From: Gnetum montanum
Lineage: Eukaryota; Streptophyta; Gnetopsida; Gnetales; Gnetaceae
Reading direction: 5' to 3'
Assembly: GCA_015680685.1 (NCBI GenBank)
Contig: MNCI01000952.1
Coordinates: 1,078,041 to 1,142,040 of the forward strand
DNA length: 64,000 bases
Shown here one piece after another: positions 34,387 through 45,440 of the stretch. How positions within the stretch are numbered: the first letter of the stretch is position 1; every line of letters begins with the position of its first letter. The notes under the pieces are model-generated. The model worked only from the letters and a program-made list of their open reading frames with translations. It was not told where the DNA came from and did not search any database. A program made the position numbers and the translations under genes.

Positions 34387-36187
34387 ATGCCTCTCCTGCA
34401 AGACGATAATAATGCCACACTTAGTGAGNAGAATCTCATGTAGGCATCGTAAAGAGAGCTGTCTACCCAGGCTCGATTTAAATAACTTTCCTAAATTTTC
34501 AAGAGGCTATGGCTTAGATCTGCATCAACATTTACAAGCCTTCTATGATGCCTGCACATGGAACAACATTGATAATGGGTGGCAAAGACTTAAGCTCTTT
34601 CCCATGACACTCGTTGACCAAGCAAAAGTATGGTATAGATCATTAAAACCAAATTCAATATGATGCTGGTCAACAATGGTAGAAGTCTTTAACGAAAAAT
34701 ATCAAACCTACGCAAGAGTGTCAGCCTTGAGGGAACAAATCCAAGGATGGAAACAAGCAAAACATGAACCCTTAGACATGGCCTTAGAAAGATATTATGC
34801 ACTGTTAAACAACTGTCCAGGCCATGGGTTTTCCGAGGAAAGGCTAATGTACCATATCATTGATGGGCTACGTAATGAAACAAGAGAGACCTTAAGAATG
34901 TATGCCCAAGGTCAACTATATGAACTACGAACCCATCAAGTCCAAGAACTTATTAAGCGGGTAGCAAAAGAAGAAGGAGAATTGGCTTGATGGGAGAGTG
35001 TTGAAAAACATCAATGGGACCAAAATTTCAACTTAACGAAGGTCCATAATCATAAAAAGGAGAAACCAAATAATCTCAAGGTGGAAGAATCATCTTTGCC
35101 AATAGAAAAATCATTAGAAGAAGCCAAAGCAAAGATCAATAAGATGTTGGAATGGACGTATCAAAAGTGTGGAGAATTTATCAACAACATTGGAGATAGA
35201 GTTTTGAAAACCCAAGAAGCAGGACGAAATAGTAGACAATTGGAAAGAAGGGATAAGGAGAATAAGGGCTCAAATGACAATCATACATATGAATGCAACA
35301 TATGCTTGTACGATCACCCCAAGGGCCAATGCCCAATACTATTACATTTACATGAGCATTGGGGAAATACATTACATCCAGAGTTCGTATAGAGATACTG
35401 TGTTCGACCACAGTGGCAACAATTCTAGTCATGGGGGAATCCACCCTTAGACTGGAGACACCCTTCATATCATCCAAATCCAAATGCTTATCTTGTTCAA
35501 CATCTTGTTTCTCCAACTGAGCCAACATACTTTATCTTATCATAGTACTATTCTCCACAATACTATCAAACCATGCCTCCAACACAACCACCAACTTGTT
35601 TATCTTATACGCCTCCTAACTTCCAACATTCTTATCCTTTCCCTCCTTCCATAGTGCCATCAACTGTTCCTAAGGTGCCTGCACCACAACAACAACCCAT
35701 GAACGACACTTGTGCTACTACTACTAATAGCAGTGAAAAGCCTCCTCAACATCAAAAGTGCCCTTTCTTTAAACATAGCCGTAAAAAGGAACAACACAAT
35801 TTCGAGGCCACTGCATCTTCCGACCCAGCATAAGTCCCACATTATGGTGTACCCTTACCTTCGAATCCCATGCCTCATGTAACTTCATCAGGGCCACGAA
35901 CTCACACTCCAACAACCATACGGCCTAATGAACACAATCATGGAAGGCAACAATCCAATCCTTGCATACCATCTAACGGTCACAAACATCATAGTGGGTC
36001 AACTCGTTATATGGGAACTACATCATACAAATTGCCCCACTATGCTTATTATAATCAAGTGTGTGAACCCCAATGGGGTAAGTATGGACCAGTTTCAATA
36101 TTTTCAACATGCGAGGATCCTCATCTTCCATTTATTAATCCTTGCCATCCTCAACCGATTAGTTATGGGGGATATCCCCCATTTTAA
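34387..36187 (+). pseudogene. gag of element D
   Basis: ATG at 34387 (M-P-L-L-Q-D-D-N-N-A), then an n-containing deletion. Open stretches lie at 34412-34663, 34676-34990, 35081-35392 and 35573-36187. Core motifs are H-L-Q-A-F-Y-D-A-C-T-W-N, A-K-V-W-Y-R-S-L, F-N-E-K-Y-Q-T-Y-A-R-V, Y-H-I-I-D-G-L and E-L-I-K-R-V-A-K-E-E-G-E-L. A basic coiled-coil section follows, then C-N-I-C-L-Y-D-H-P-K-G-Q-C, a partial zinc knuckle, and a Pro/Tyr/His-rich tail ending G-G-Y-P-P-F. Only a few stops separate the stretches, so it is younger or better kept than the A and E gags. Confidence 0.85.
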
Positions 36188-36199
36188 TAACAAGTAGGA

Positions 36200-37570
36200 T
36201 TAATAAATATTTTTCATTTTCTTGAATTTTTCAATTTTTGTTTTTCAGTTTTTCATTTTTTAACTTTTTGTTTTATCTTTTTATCTTTTTGTGTTTTTGT
36301 CTTTTTACGTTTTTGTAAGTAATCTCGTCTATGAATAAAACACTCATATGGATCGTTGGTTGAGGTGTATTCTATGTTGTTGAGTCTCAAATGATCAATT
36401 ATTTGGATAGTGAGCCCATTACACCCACTCATCCATTCTACAAATAAGAGGTTTTATTTGAGGGTATAGTGGTATTCTTGACATTTTTAAAACTTAAAAT
36501 TAATTTTGTGTTCATTGTACCCAGAATGAAGAAGGATGGACCAAGAGGGAATGATTAGGGTGTGACATCAAGGGGACTTGTGGATTCTCTTTGGTGACGT
36601 CTGTGGGAGTTATCATGCAACGTGGTTGTACTAAGATCCTTGTAGATCTAACGAAAAATGGGAGTAAGAGTAATCAAACAGGCACGCAAAAATCAAATGC
36701 TATTCTAGGGGGTCCCACTGGAAAGACATGCGCCCATGCCTGAAGGTTGGCGGCTTCTCTGGATTTAGTGAAGAGAAAAAAAAAGAGAAAGAGAAAAAAA
36801 AAAGAAAAGAAAAGTGCCACAAAACAAAAATCACTCCTCCCTTGAACAAAACTCCAAGTGATCGTACACCTTGTTGTTATGGTACTCTCATAGTTACTCA
36901 TCATGGGATGAAACAATGCGATGTCATTGTTTAGAGGAATGGACTTGGTCCTAATCTTGGAACGATGGGTTAATGACACCTTAATCATGCTTTACACGTA
37001 AGATTCACTGTGCCTTGGGTCAGTTATCTCATGTCCCAATCTCTATGATCCCTTCTCTACTTCGTCTCATCTCACTGTTCGTGTAATTGTAGCTCATGTC
37101 CCGTGTAGCATAGAATTTTCATCTCATTCTGGTGATACTTACATGTGTGTGTTTTGTGGAGTTAGTGTGGATTACATTTAACCCTTCTAGTGCCCATAGA
37201 CACTTTAAGTGTGGTTACACAAGGGCATTATAGGTTGGAACCTGCTTTGGGGAGGATTCACTTGTGTAGTTTTTGTAATCTTCACTTACGACCTCGCTCA
37301 CACACACCATTTATTACCCTTAGCATCATTTTTCAATAGATTTTCTTTCCCTATTATTATCCCTCTAAATTTAACGTTCCAATGTATCATTATATATCCT
37401 TTTTCTTACCATCCAAGGTTTTATTGATAAAATTCACATCATTATCATTAATGGTGTCTTTTGATTTAATGAAATTTCCCTAGAACATTTTGATCATAGC
37501 TAATGTCCTTAATATCCAACGTTAATTTCAAAAAAATCATTAAAAAAGTCAGTATTTTCCTGGTGTCTCA
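36200..37570 (+). other. Noncoding block between gag and ORF2 in element D
   Basis: Begins with a strongly T-rich tract (36210-36320) right after the gag stop. Matches the E and F blocks at several points: AAAGACATGCGCCCATGCC near 36723, GTAGATCTAACGAAAAATGG near 36642, and the GGTTACACAAGGGCATTATAGG segment near 37212. No sense ORF of note. In F the corresponding block is 3' of integrase, so pol would have lain immediately before it. Confidence 0.6.
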
Positions 37571-37579
37571 CATCACAAG

Positions 37580-37672
37580 GGACGAGATATCGCGTATGCG
37601 ATATCGCGTCCCACGTGATATTGCATATGCGATGTATTGTATGCGATATCGCGTCCTCGCCGCCTATAAATA
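37580..37672 (+). promoter_or_regulatory. Internal palindromic promoter region upstream of ORF2 (element D)
   Basis: Three clustered GATATCGC/GATGTATTG-type palindromic units at 37581-37655 are followed by TATAAATA at 37665-37672. A 21-base run at 37586-37606 is identical to the U3 palindrome of its own 3' LTR (41077-41097). GGGACG...CGTCCC at 37580-37612 can fold into a hairpin. The sequence after the TATA does not match LTR R/U5 but does match element E, so it is not an inserted LTR fragment. The inferred role is a second start site for an ORF2 transcript. Confidence 0.65.
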
Positions 37673-38119
37673 GGTGACCCCCCCCTGCAACACTTAGCAT
37701 CATTTTTCCATTCACATGGGGGGAGCTTTTGAAATTTTTCTCTGTGACTTGCGATTGTGTGACCCTTGCTTTCCTCACTTTATCTCGCTCGCTGGTACTC
37801 CGATTTTTATTTCGTTTGAACCTGCTTGAACCCAGAGTGTTTAGCTTAGTCGTGGGGGAGAGACACTTGCCGAAAAGTGCCTAACTTTTTTGAAATGTAC
37901 CATCGCCCAAAGGACATCATTTAGGGTAATAAACTATAACACTTAGAATAATTGTGCCTAAAATCATATAACCCTTAGGTAAACCAGGAAATTAAACATG
38001 GAAACCATGTAAGTCACAGGATCCATTATTACAAAATTTCGAGCACTATCACACGTGATAATATACGATCATTAATAAAGGAAAAGTAGTAAGGTATAAC
38101 TTGACTTAAAAAACAACCT

Positions 38120-38148
38120 TACTAACACTTGGCTTGTGTGATTGTAGA
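38120..38148 (+). other. Candidate splice acceptor before ORF2
   Basis: GGCTTGTGTGATTGTAG lies two bases before the ORF2 ATG at 38149. Element E has TTTTCTTGATTGCAA at the same place, one change from a TTGCAG acceptor. This suggests an intron in the ORF2 leader between about 37700 and 38147. I could not fix the donor. Confidence 0.4.
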
Positions 38149-40914
38149 ATGGTCCTAAAACGTGCACAACAGGAGGGTCCTGCCCAAGGTGGAAAGAAAC
38201 GATCTCGGAGAGGTGGAAGACAAGGTCCTGCAAGACAACATGCAAAACAGGAGGACCAATCATTAAGTATTCATCAAGACGAACCTCCTACCGGATGGTC
38301 CGGGTAGGTAGAAGGAGGAGCTGCTGTAGCGCTTGAACCAGGACAACAACTCACGTTGCCCCAAGATTGTGTTCAGGTTATCCATGAGAAGTCCACATTC
38401 ACCGTAGTGATTGTGGAGTTGAATTTTGAATCATTTGCAAAGTTCGCTCTTGAGGCCGTTAGGGATCGCCTCAAAGAGTCTCCCTTATGGCCTATCCTCT
38501 CCGAAAGCGGTGCCTGGTACCTAGGAGAAACATACCAATTCTGGCATAATAGGGAGCAAGGCACCACTGTGAATATTTGTGGTGTGAGAATTGACTTCTC
38601 TGCACAGGCAATTCCAGAAGTGTTGAACCTTCTGAATATAGGGCCCTAGGTTACTCGGTTATCTACCTGTTCAGACCCTGATGTGTGAAAGGAGTGGTTA
38701 GAGAAGGCTTATGGTAGAGACAAAGCATTTGGTGAACTAACGATGGAAGAGAGGGTTTACTTCAAAATTGGAACATATCACCTCTTCCCCACAAAGGGCC
38801 TCAAAAGAATATCGACGTATGCAGCTAGAGGATGTGCAGTGTTGATGGGAAAGGTTAACGCTAACCTACCCCATCTATATTTATCGGAGATCCTAAGGTG
38901 GTTCAAAGAATGGAAGACAGGGAAGATGGCATTTCCTTTCCCTTGTCTCATCAGAAAGCTTTGTTGATGTGCTGGTATTCGGGGATACACCAATGATGTT
39001 CTCCAAAAAGCCCAAACTGCTTCATATGCTGAATTGCTAAAGGCGCCAGCTCCAAGAAAAAGCATTGGTGAAGAGCTGGGACCAGAACAAAAAGAAGAAT
39101 AGGTGGTTGGACCCAATCAACCTCCAGCCACAGGTCCTAGCCAACAAGAAGAAGAAGGGCCCAGCACAGGCCAGGATCAGCCGCCACGGCTGCAAGACTA
39201 CAGACTGTCGATGAGCCATCTGAGGGCCATCACTGAGACGGTTAGTTGGGGAAGTCATGATGATGCAAACATTTTTTGTGTCATCGATGATTCCAGGAAG
39301 CCTAATATTTCATTAGATCACACAAGGGGAAAAATATCAATCCAAACAGGAGGAGGGGACAGTAGATGGTCACAACAGATCTCAGGAAACACGGCATCTT
39401 TTGAGGTGCAGTTAGAAACTGGTGAAGGGGTCACCGTGGTGGTCATGCAACACTAGAATGCCACAGGAGCTACAGATGTGGTCACAAACCACATCAAAGA
39501 ATCTTTCAATGTACCTATTGTGCCACCGACAGATCTCTCAGGAGCATAGGATGCTCAAACTCCGACTGGAACCTCAATGACTCCTGGAGAACATGAGGAT
39601 GTGCTTGATCGATTACTTCAAACAGGGAAAGTAATGACGTCTCTGTTTGACATTTCTCAGGATGTCACATTAATTCAATCAGACCTCATTTCCACAAAGG
39701 GGAAGTTGGTCTTATCCGAAATAAGGGTAGAGCATGCTGAAGCTGAAGTACAGAAACTACAAGAACAGCTCGTGGCCTTACAAGCAGCACAGCGAGACCC
39801 TCTGCAATTTGTTCCCATAGACCAGCTAGAAAATTTTAGAACAAAGCAACTAACCAACTTGATAGTAGAAAATAAATAGGTGGTGGAAGAAAAGGAGAAG
39901 GTTGTTTGGGATGCCTCCGCAGCACAAGCGCAAACCCATGCACATATTAAGGCACTCAAGGCCTTACAAGAAGAAAACAAGCAGCTGGTTGCAGAAAATC
40001 TTCGGTTGACCACTATAGAAAAGTAAAAGAATGTTCTTGATGAACACTTTCATCAATTATGAGAACAATTTATCCAGGTCAAACGAGACGTAAGCCATTT
40101 AGCCAGAGAAAATTGAACCCTCTCAATGGAGGAGGTACTTGCCATTCGTCAAAAGTCGGTGATTGAGATAAGCACGTGGCAGAATGAGGCTAAATGACAT
40201 GAAAAGCTGAAGGAGCACTTTCGTGATCAGGTAGGGATGTACAAACAAATATAGGAGAAGGAGATCCATATGGCCAAGGCCTAAATCAACACCATCAGTG
40301 CTCAACACACTGACTGGCGAGCCATATTGGACACATATGCCCTCGTCCACCAAGCAAAAGTTAAAAATTGGGACTTGTAGATTCAGGACTTGATAGAGTA
40401 CATGAAGTTGGCAAATCTCAGATATGCCAATCTTGCCATGTTGATAGTAGGGCGCTCGAGGTCAGAGCTCGAGCAGCAGGTAGCTTCCACCCACATCAAA
40501 TATGAAGCAGAATTTGTAGAGCGCAAGAAGTTGGTAGAGAAATTGGATGTTGCAAATTATGAACTTGGGGTGGTAAAAGCTAGCTACCAAGGATAGAAGA
40601 ATGTCGCAACTAACTTGGCTCAATGGCTAACGGACCTTCATGAGTACAAAGATAAAGCTAGAGCTTATGAGGAGGAACAATGGGTGTTTGTGGCATGGTA
40701 TGTTAAAGCTAACTAGATGTTCCCACAACTACCCTGTTCATAGGAAGTGCCTACTCCGTCAAACATTGGAACATTAGCATGGATGGCATAGGATGCTCAG
40801 ACCAAAGAGGAGAAGCTCCAGGCCATACTTCAATGCCATCAACCCTCAAAGCCTAGAGCACAAGACAAAGGGAAGGCACCAATCGAGGAGCCACCGCCAC
40901 CATGAACTACATGA
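38149..40914 (+). pseudogene. ORF2 of element D: basic N-terminus, domain, long coiled coil
   Basis: 922 codons from ATG 38149 to TGA 40912-40914, one frame for most of its length, with about 15 internal stops. Residues 1-40 are Lys/Arg/Gln-rich (K-K-R-S-R-R-G-G-R), like a nuclear or nucleic-acid-binding signal. 38356-38967 holds E-K-S-T-F-T, P-I-L-S-E-S-G-A-W-Y-L-G-E-T-Y-Q-F-W-H-N, V-Y-F-K-I-G-T-Y-H-L-F-P and F-P-F-P-C-L-I-R-K-L-C. A Pro/Gln/Glu linker follows, then I-S-x-Q-T-G-G-G...S-G-N-T-A-S-F-E, and from 39577 a coiled coil of about 400 residues. It resembles products annotated with the putative plant transposon domain. Biochemical role unknown. The stop-codon pattern (CAG/CAA/TGG lost) fits deamination after silencing. 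Confidence 0.75.
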
Positions 40915-41065
40915 TTTCCAATTTTTGTAGTTGTAGTATTTGTGTGTTGTGTTTTCTTCCCACACTGCGACATTGTCCCATTTCTTTTTCCATCAATAAT
41001 CCCATACCTATCCACTGTGTAATCACTGTAACTCGAGGACAAGTTTTTATTCAATCGTGGGGGTA

Positions 41066-41831
41066 TGATGGGACACGATATCGCGTATGCGATATCGTAG
41101 TCCGCTACAATGTCTATAAATAAGAAGCGACTCTCCCTTGTTTCATACCATAGGTTAGATTGTAGCTAAAATCTGGTAGTTTGATCCCTCTAGAGATAGA
41201 TTATTTTCCAGTGTATGCCTACAGTGTGGTGAATGTAATTGTACGGCATACTTTATTCGAGTGTGACGTACTTGGACACACACATGACCGGCAATAAAGA
41301 TCGAGATTACTTCATCATTGCAACATTCACTTTATTTATTTAATTATTATTTACTGCTTCCTTAATTAGCCTCTCTCACCCTTATCTCCTAGCAACGCGG
41401 AATGAGTACGACGTGATTACGAGCATTTAAGTGTGACTACTTGGTAACCCAGTGGCATACCTAGGATCTGCGCTTGGTAATCCTAGTGGTAGTCGTGCAC
41501 GAAGTCCAAGATGTGTACGGATGATCAAGGAACGGATGCTCATCACACTTAGGCTAGATTAGATTTTCTTACCCTTTCTCCCCTAGCTTAGCTTAGTTAA
41601 TATTCTCTTTCTATTGCCTTAGCATTAAATTAGGAATACATCATACACCTCACTCTGGACTAAACCATATGTGACAAATATAATACTAGTCTAGGTGGGA
41701 AGACAGCAAACTGCGACCTAAGGATAATTGTCTAGGTGCCACAACTAGTCCGTCTACGGAGTTCTACTGGATCACGCGTGAGAACGCTCATATTTGTATG
41801 GTTGAGTGTAGGGGTACCTCGCCACTCATCA
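41066..41831 (+). repeat. 3' LTR of element D
   Basis: 766 bp, preceded by the purine tract GTGGGGGTA. Contains the same U3 palindrome, TATAAATA near 41115 and AATAAA near 41296. Slightly shorter than the 5' copy through small deletions. ATAAT follows at 41832-41836. Confidence 0.93.
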
Positions 41832-41836
41832 ATAAT

Positions 41837-42965
41837 GAAGTTCAGATGTGCTACCATAGCCTTTCTCATTGTAAAATCTCCAACATTTGTTGCCAAGTTC
41901 TTCCTTTATGCCCCTCATACATGCCAAATGCATAGAAACATATGACAACCAAATACAAACCTGAATATTTCACATTTAATTTTTATATCTCCATGTTTTG
42001 AGCTAAGCTTTAAAATAATAAAATAAATATCATTTTTAACTATTACCTTACAACATTTATTTCAACTTTTGAATCCTCTAGCATGAATGCATTTACTATC
42101 CATCATGGCTCCTGGGACCTGCAGCGTCTCATCAATTCAAAAAGCCAAATTGTGACATCCCTTTTTGTAACCCTAGAGAAGATCACCCATGCAACAGGTA
42201 GTCTATTGTACTATGAATCAAAAGCCATGACTCTATGAAGATGGAGCTATTTATAAAAATGCCATTTATATTAGAAAAATGAGCCAATTACAACACAAAA
42301 TATTCTTGATACATGCTTTCTTAAAAATAACCCAAATATTTACTTACTCCATATTTTTTTGGTGTTGAAGGTTGAATCCATGGCAAGTATGCTATTTTAA
42401 GATAGATGTATCATCTTTTTCAGCATCCATGGTAATTGCAACCCAATGATTGTTGGGATAGAATCTTTGATGTTCTCCTCCTAATAGTAAAAGAAGAAAT
42501 TAGAGGTACTTTGGTACAATAACCATGTGCTAATTTTATCATGCTCACTTTTTTTATATTCCGATGTAACATCTTTGCAAATATTGTAAATGTCCTTTTT
42601 CAAAAGGTACATGTCCCTCTTCCGAGATACCTTGAATTCTTGCCCTTCATTGAATAGATACTTAATATATCTCTCCTAAATCATATCTACTAGAAATCCT
42701 TCATTCCATAATGACACTATCTTTTAACATATCTCAGGGGAAATATGTATTGAATGAGCATCTCTTCTATCTGACATGGGACAAAGCAAGCCATGACAAT
42801 AAGCTCCTAATGTGTCAACATGATTCATTTCTTTATATACAATGCATACAACATGCTTAATACCATGCATAATGCAAACTATGAAATTACATTGGCAACT
42901 AGTTTTTCTACCAATCCTGTTTCTTTTCCTTCCTTCCCTAGGTGCCACCCCTATGGTAACATTTG
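41837..42965 (-). pseudogene. Mutator-like transposase, N-terminal and catalytic part
   Basis: On the minus strand from 42948: R-K-R-N-R-I-G-R-K-T-S-C-Q-C-N-F-I-V and H-V-D-T-L-G-A-Y-C-H-G (plant MULE N-terminal region). Next come M-D-S-T-F-N-T-K-K near 42380 and V-M-A-F-D-S...L-P-V-A-W-V-I-F-S near 42230-42175, the start of the DDE core. The segment F-V-F-G-C-H-M-F-L-C-I-W-H-V is near 41930-41970, just before the break made by element D. Breaks between 42240 and 42380 may be a former intron. It joins the C-terminal part at 33453, across the ATAAT duplication. Confidence 0.75.
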
Positions 42966-43171
42966 AGCCATACGAACAATGATAATTGATTCATGTATAT
43001 ACATGGACATCAGGTAGGATTTTGAAAATATGCAATATACAAAATATATAATAAACATCATTGAGGACTTTGGAAATTTAAGAAAACCTACCTTGTACAA
43101 CAAGTGTAGTGGTTTGCTTGGGAATGAGTTTCCTTTTCCAATTTCTATTGGTTTTTCTTCCTATGGAAAAA

Positions 43172-44262
43172 TTCACATGGAAACATTGCATTTCTTTGTT
43201 CGCCTACAATAAAATTGGCCACTCTCTTTTTGTATATCCAAGCAAAGGTACCATCATAGAAATAGGACCATCTTATTTCATTTTTTTGAAAAAGGGCCAA
43301 TTGATGAGTCTTGTATTTCTTGTTGCAATGCTGTTTCTTAGAAACTAGCATGCTTTTGCCATCCTCACATCTAAACAAGAATGATTTTTGGATGCTAACT
43401 AAAACAACAATCCATAAACATTGTTTCTACTAGTTCTCTTGAACTAGCTGCAATGCCATAATCTAAAAACTTAGTTATTAGTCTTTGTTCATTTGCACAA
43501 TGTATAATGATTTTTATGCACATGCGAGACAATGCAAAATCCACCCTTTCATAATTTTGATTCCTCAAATGCATCTCCCACACAAGAGCTTCTACAAGTG
43601 TACCAATAACTGAAGGCTCGCATTTTCCTTACCATCAATGTTTTCAATTGATTGGAATTTTTCTAACAAAATTTTACTTCAGACTGTGATGAACTACAAT
43701 TAGCAGTCTTTTTGTAACCACCAAATTCACATGGAAACATTGCATTTCTCTATTTGCCTGCAATAAAATCGACCACTCTCTCTTTGTATATCTAAGCAAA
43801 GGTATCATCATAGAAGTAGGACCATATTATTTCATTTTTTGAAAAAGGGCTAGTTGATGGGTCTTGTATTTCTTGTTGTAATGCTATTTCCCAGAAACCA
43901 GCATGCTCTTGCAATCCTCACATGTAAACAAAAATGATTTTTGGATGCTAACTAAAACAACAATCCATGAACATTGTTTCTACTAGTTCTGTTGAACTAG
44001 TTGCAATGCCACAATCTAAAACCTCAGTTATTAGTCTCTGTTCATTTGCACAATGTATAATGGTTTTTACACACATGCAAGATAATGCAAACTGCACCCT
44101 TTCACAACTTTGATTTCTCAAATACAACTTGCATTCACCACACAGGAGCTTCTGAAAGTGTACCAACAACCGAAGGCTGGCATTTTCCTTGCCATTAATG
44201 CTTCTAGTTGATTGGAACATTTCCAATAAAATTTTAAGATGAACTACAAGTAATAGTCTTTT
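43172..44262. repeat. Tandem duplication, 554-bp unit
   Basis: The sequence from TTCACATGGAAACATTGCAT at 43172 is repeated from 43726. Both copies contain matching minus-strand open stretches (43583-43395 and 44226-43948, ending V-E-T-M-F-M-D-C-C-F-S) of a protein I do not recognise. The unit ends in sequence that also begins the 263-bp array to the right. Confidence 0.85.
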
Positions 44263-45440
44263 TGTAGCACCCTTTGAAAATGCTTATGCTTCCAACGATT
44301 TGCACTTCAGTGAATATCACAGCTTTTGATCGTCGAAGGCTCTTTTGGTGGGCTTTTTACTAAGGTTGCAAGGGGTTGTGATTCACATCTACCACGCAGG
44401 AGCTTCCAAAAGCATACCAATAATTTGAAGCTTACATTTTCCTTGCCATCAATGCTTTTGATAGATTGGAACATTTCTAGCAAAATTTTAATCTAGGCTA
44501 TGATAAATTGTGAGTAGCAGTTTCTCTCGTAGCCCCCTCTAGAAACACTATTGCTTCCAATGATTTGCACTTCAGTGAATATTGTAGCTTCTAGTCATCA
44601 AAGGCTCTTTCAATGGGCTTTTCTCAAAGGTTGCAAGGAGGTGCAATTCACATCCATCATGTAGGAGCTTTTGGAAGCGTAGCAACAATCTAAAGCTCAC
44701 ATTTTCCTTACCATCGATGCTTCTAATGGACTGGAACATTTCTAGTAAAATTTTTCTCTAAACTGCAACGAACTATGAGTAGTAGTCTTTTTACAACCCC
44801 TTCGAAAAGGCTTCTACTTTTGGTGATTTACACATCAATGAACATTACAACTTTTGGTCATTGGAGGCTCTTTCAATGGGCTTTTTACAAAGGCTATGAG
44901 GGGGTGCGATTCACATCCATTACGCAGGGGCTTCCAGAAGTGTACCAGCAATTAGAACCTCACATCTTCCTTGTCATCCATGCTTTCGGTTGACTAGAAA
45001 ATTTCCAACAAAATTTTACTTTAAATTGCAACAAATTGTGAGTAACAATCTTTCTGCAGCTCCTCTGAAAAGGCTTCTATTCCGATGATCTGCGATTCAA
45101 TGCATATTACAGCTTTCGATCATCAAAGGCTCTTCTAGTGAGTTTTTTTAAAAGGTTGTGAGGGGGTGCAAGTCGCATCCATTATGTAGGAGCTTCCAAA
45201 AGTGTACTAGCAATGAAGCTCGCATTTTCCTTACCATCGATGCTTCCAGTTGATTGGAATGTTTCTAGCAAAATTTTACTTTGGACTATGATGAACTACA
45301 AGTAGTAGTCTTTCTTCAACCCCCTCTAGAAAGGCTTCTGCTTCCAATGATGTGCACTTCAGTGAAAATTTTAGCTTTCGATCATTTGATGCTCTTTCAG
45401 TGGGCTTTTTACAAAGGTTCCAAGGGGGTGTATTTTACAA
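44150..45440. repeat. Tandem array, about 263-bp unit
   Basis: The marker GATTTGCACTTCAGTGAATA or a close variant begins at 44297, 44562, 44825, 45087 and 45349, spacings 265, 263, 262, 262. Each unit also carries GGCTCTTTCARTGGGCTTTT, TTCACATCCATCAYGYAGG and CATTTTCCTTACCATCGATG. Copies differ by many substitutions, so it is old. It lies next to the 5' end of the MULE transposase. Confidence 0.88.

Larger units (their letters stand above)
33454..41831 (+). mobile_element. Element D: non-autonomous LTR retrotransposon (gag + ORF2, no pol)
   Basis: 8378 bp with perfect ATAAT flanks and LTRs at 33454-34254 and 41066-41831. The order is tRNA-Asp-type primer site (34256 on), gag (34387-36187), T-rich noncoding block (36200-37500), internal palindrome/TATA region (37580-37672), ORF2 (38149-40914), purine tract, LTR. 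No pol domain can be read in any frame. It is the best-preserved member of the gag-ORF2 design here and lies inside the MULE transposase. An unresolved base (n) at 34429 adjoins a loss of about 220 bp in gag relative to A. Confidence 0.94.

Noticed and set aside
36674-36988. Antisense ORF in element D (and 26690-27079 in E) as a real gene
   Set aside because: The frames align only partly between D and E, are low-complexity (Phe-rich from an A/G-rich tract in D) and fall in the shared noncoding spacer.
37580-37672. Internal palindromes of element D as an inserted solo LTR or LTR fragment
   Set aside because: There is no TGATG...CATCA boundary or TSD, and the sequence after the TATA matches the same place in element E rather than any LTR R/U5.
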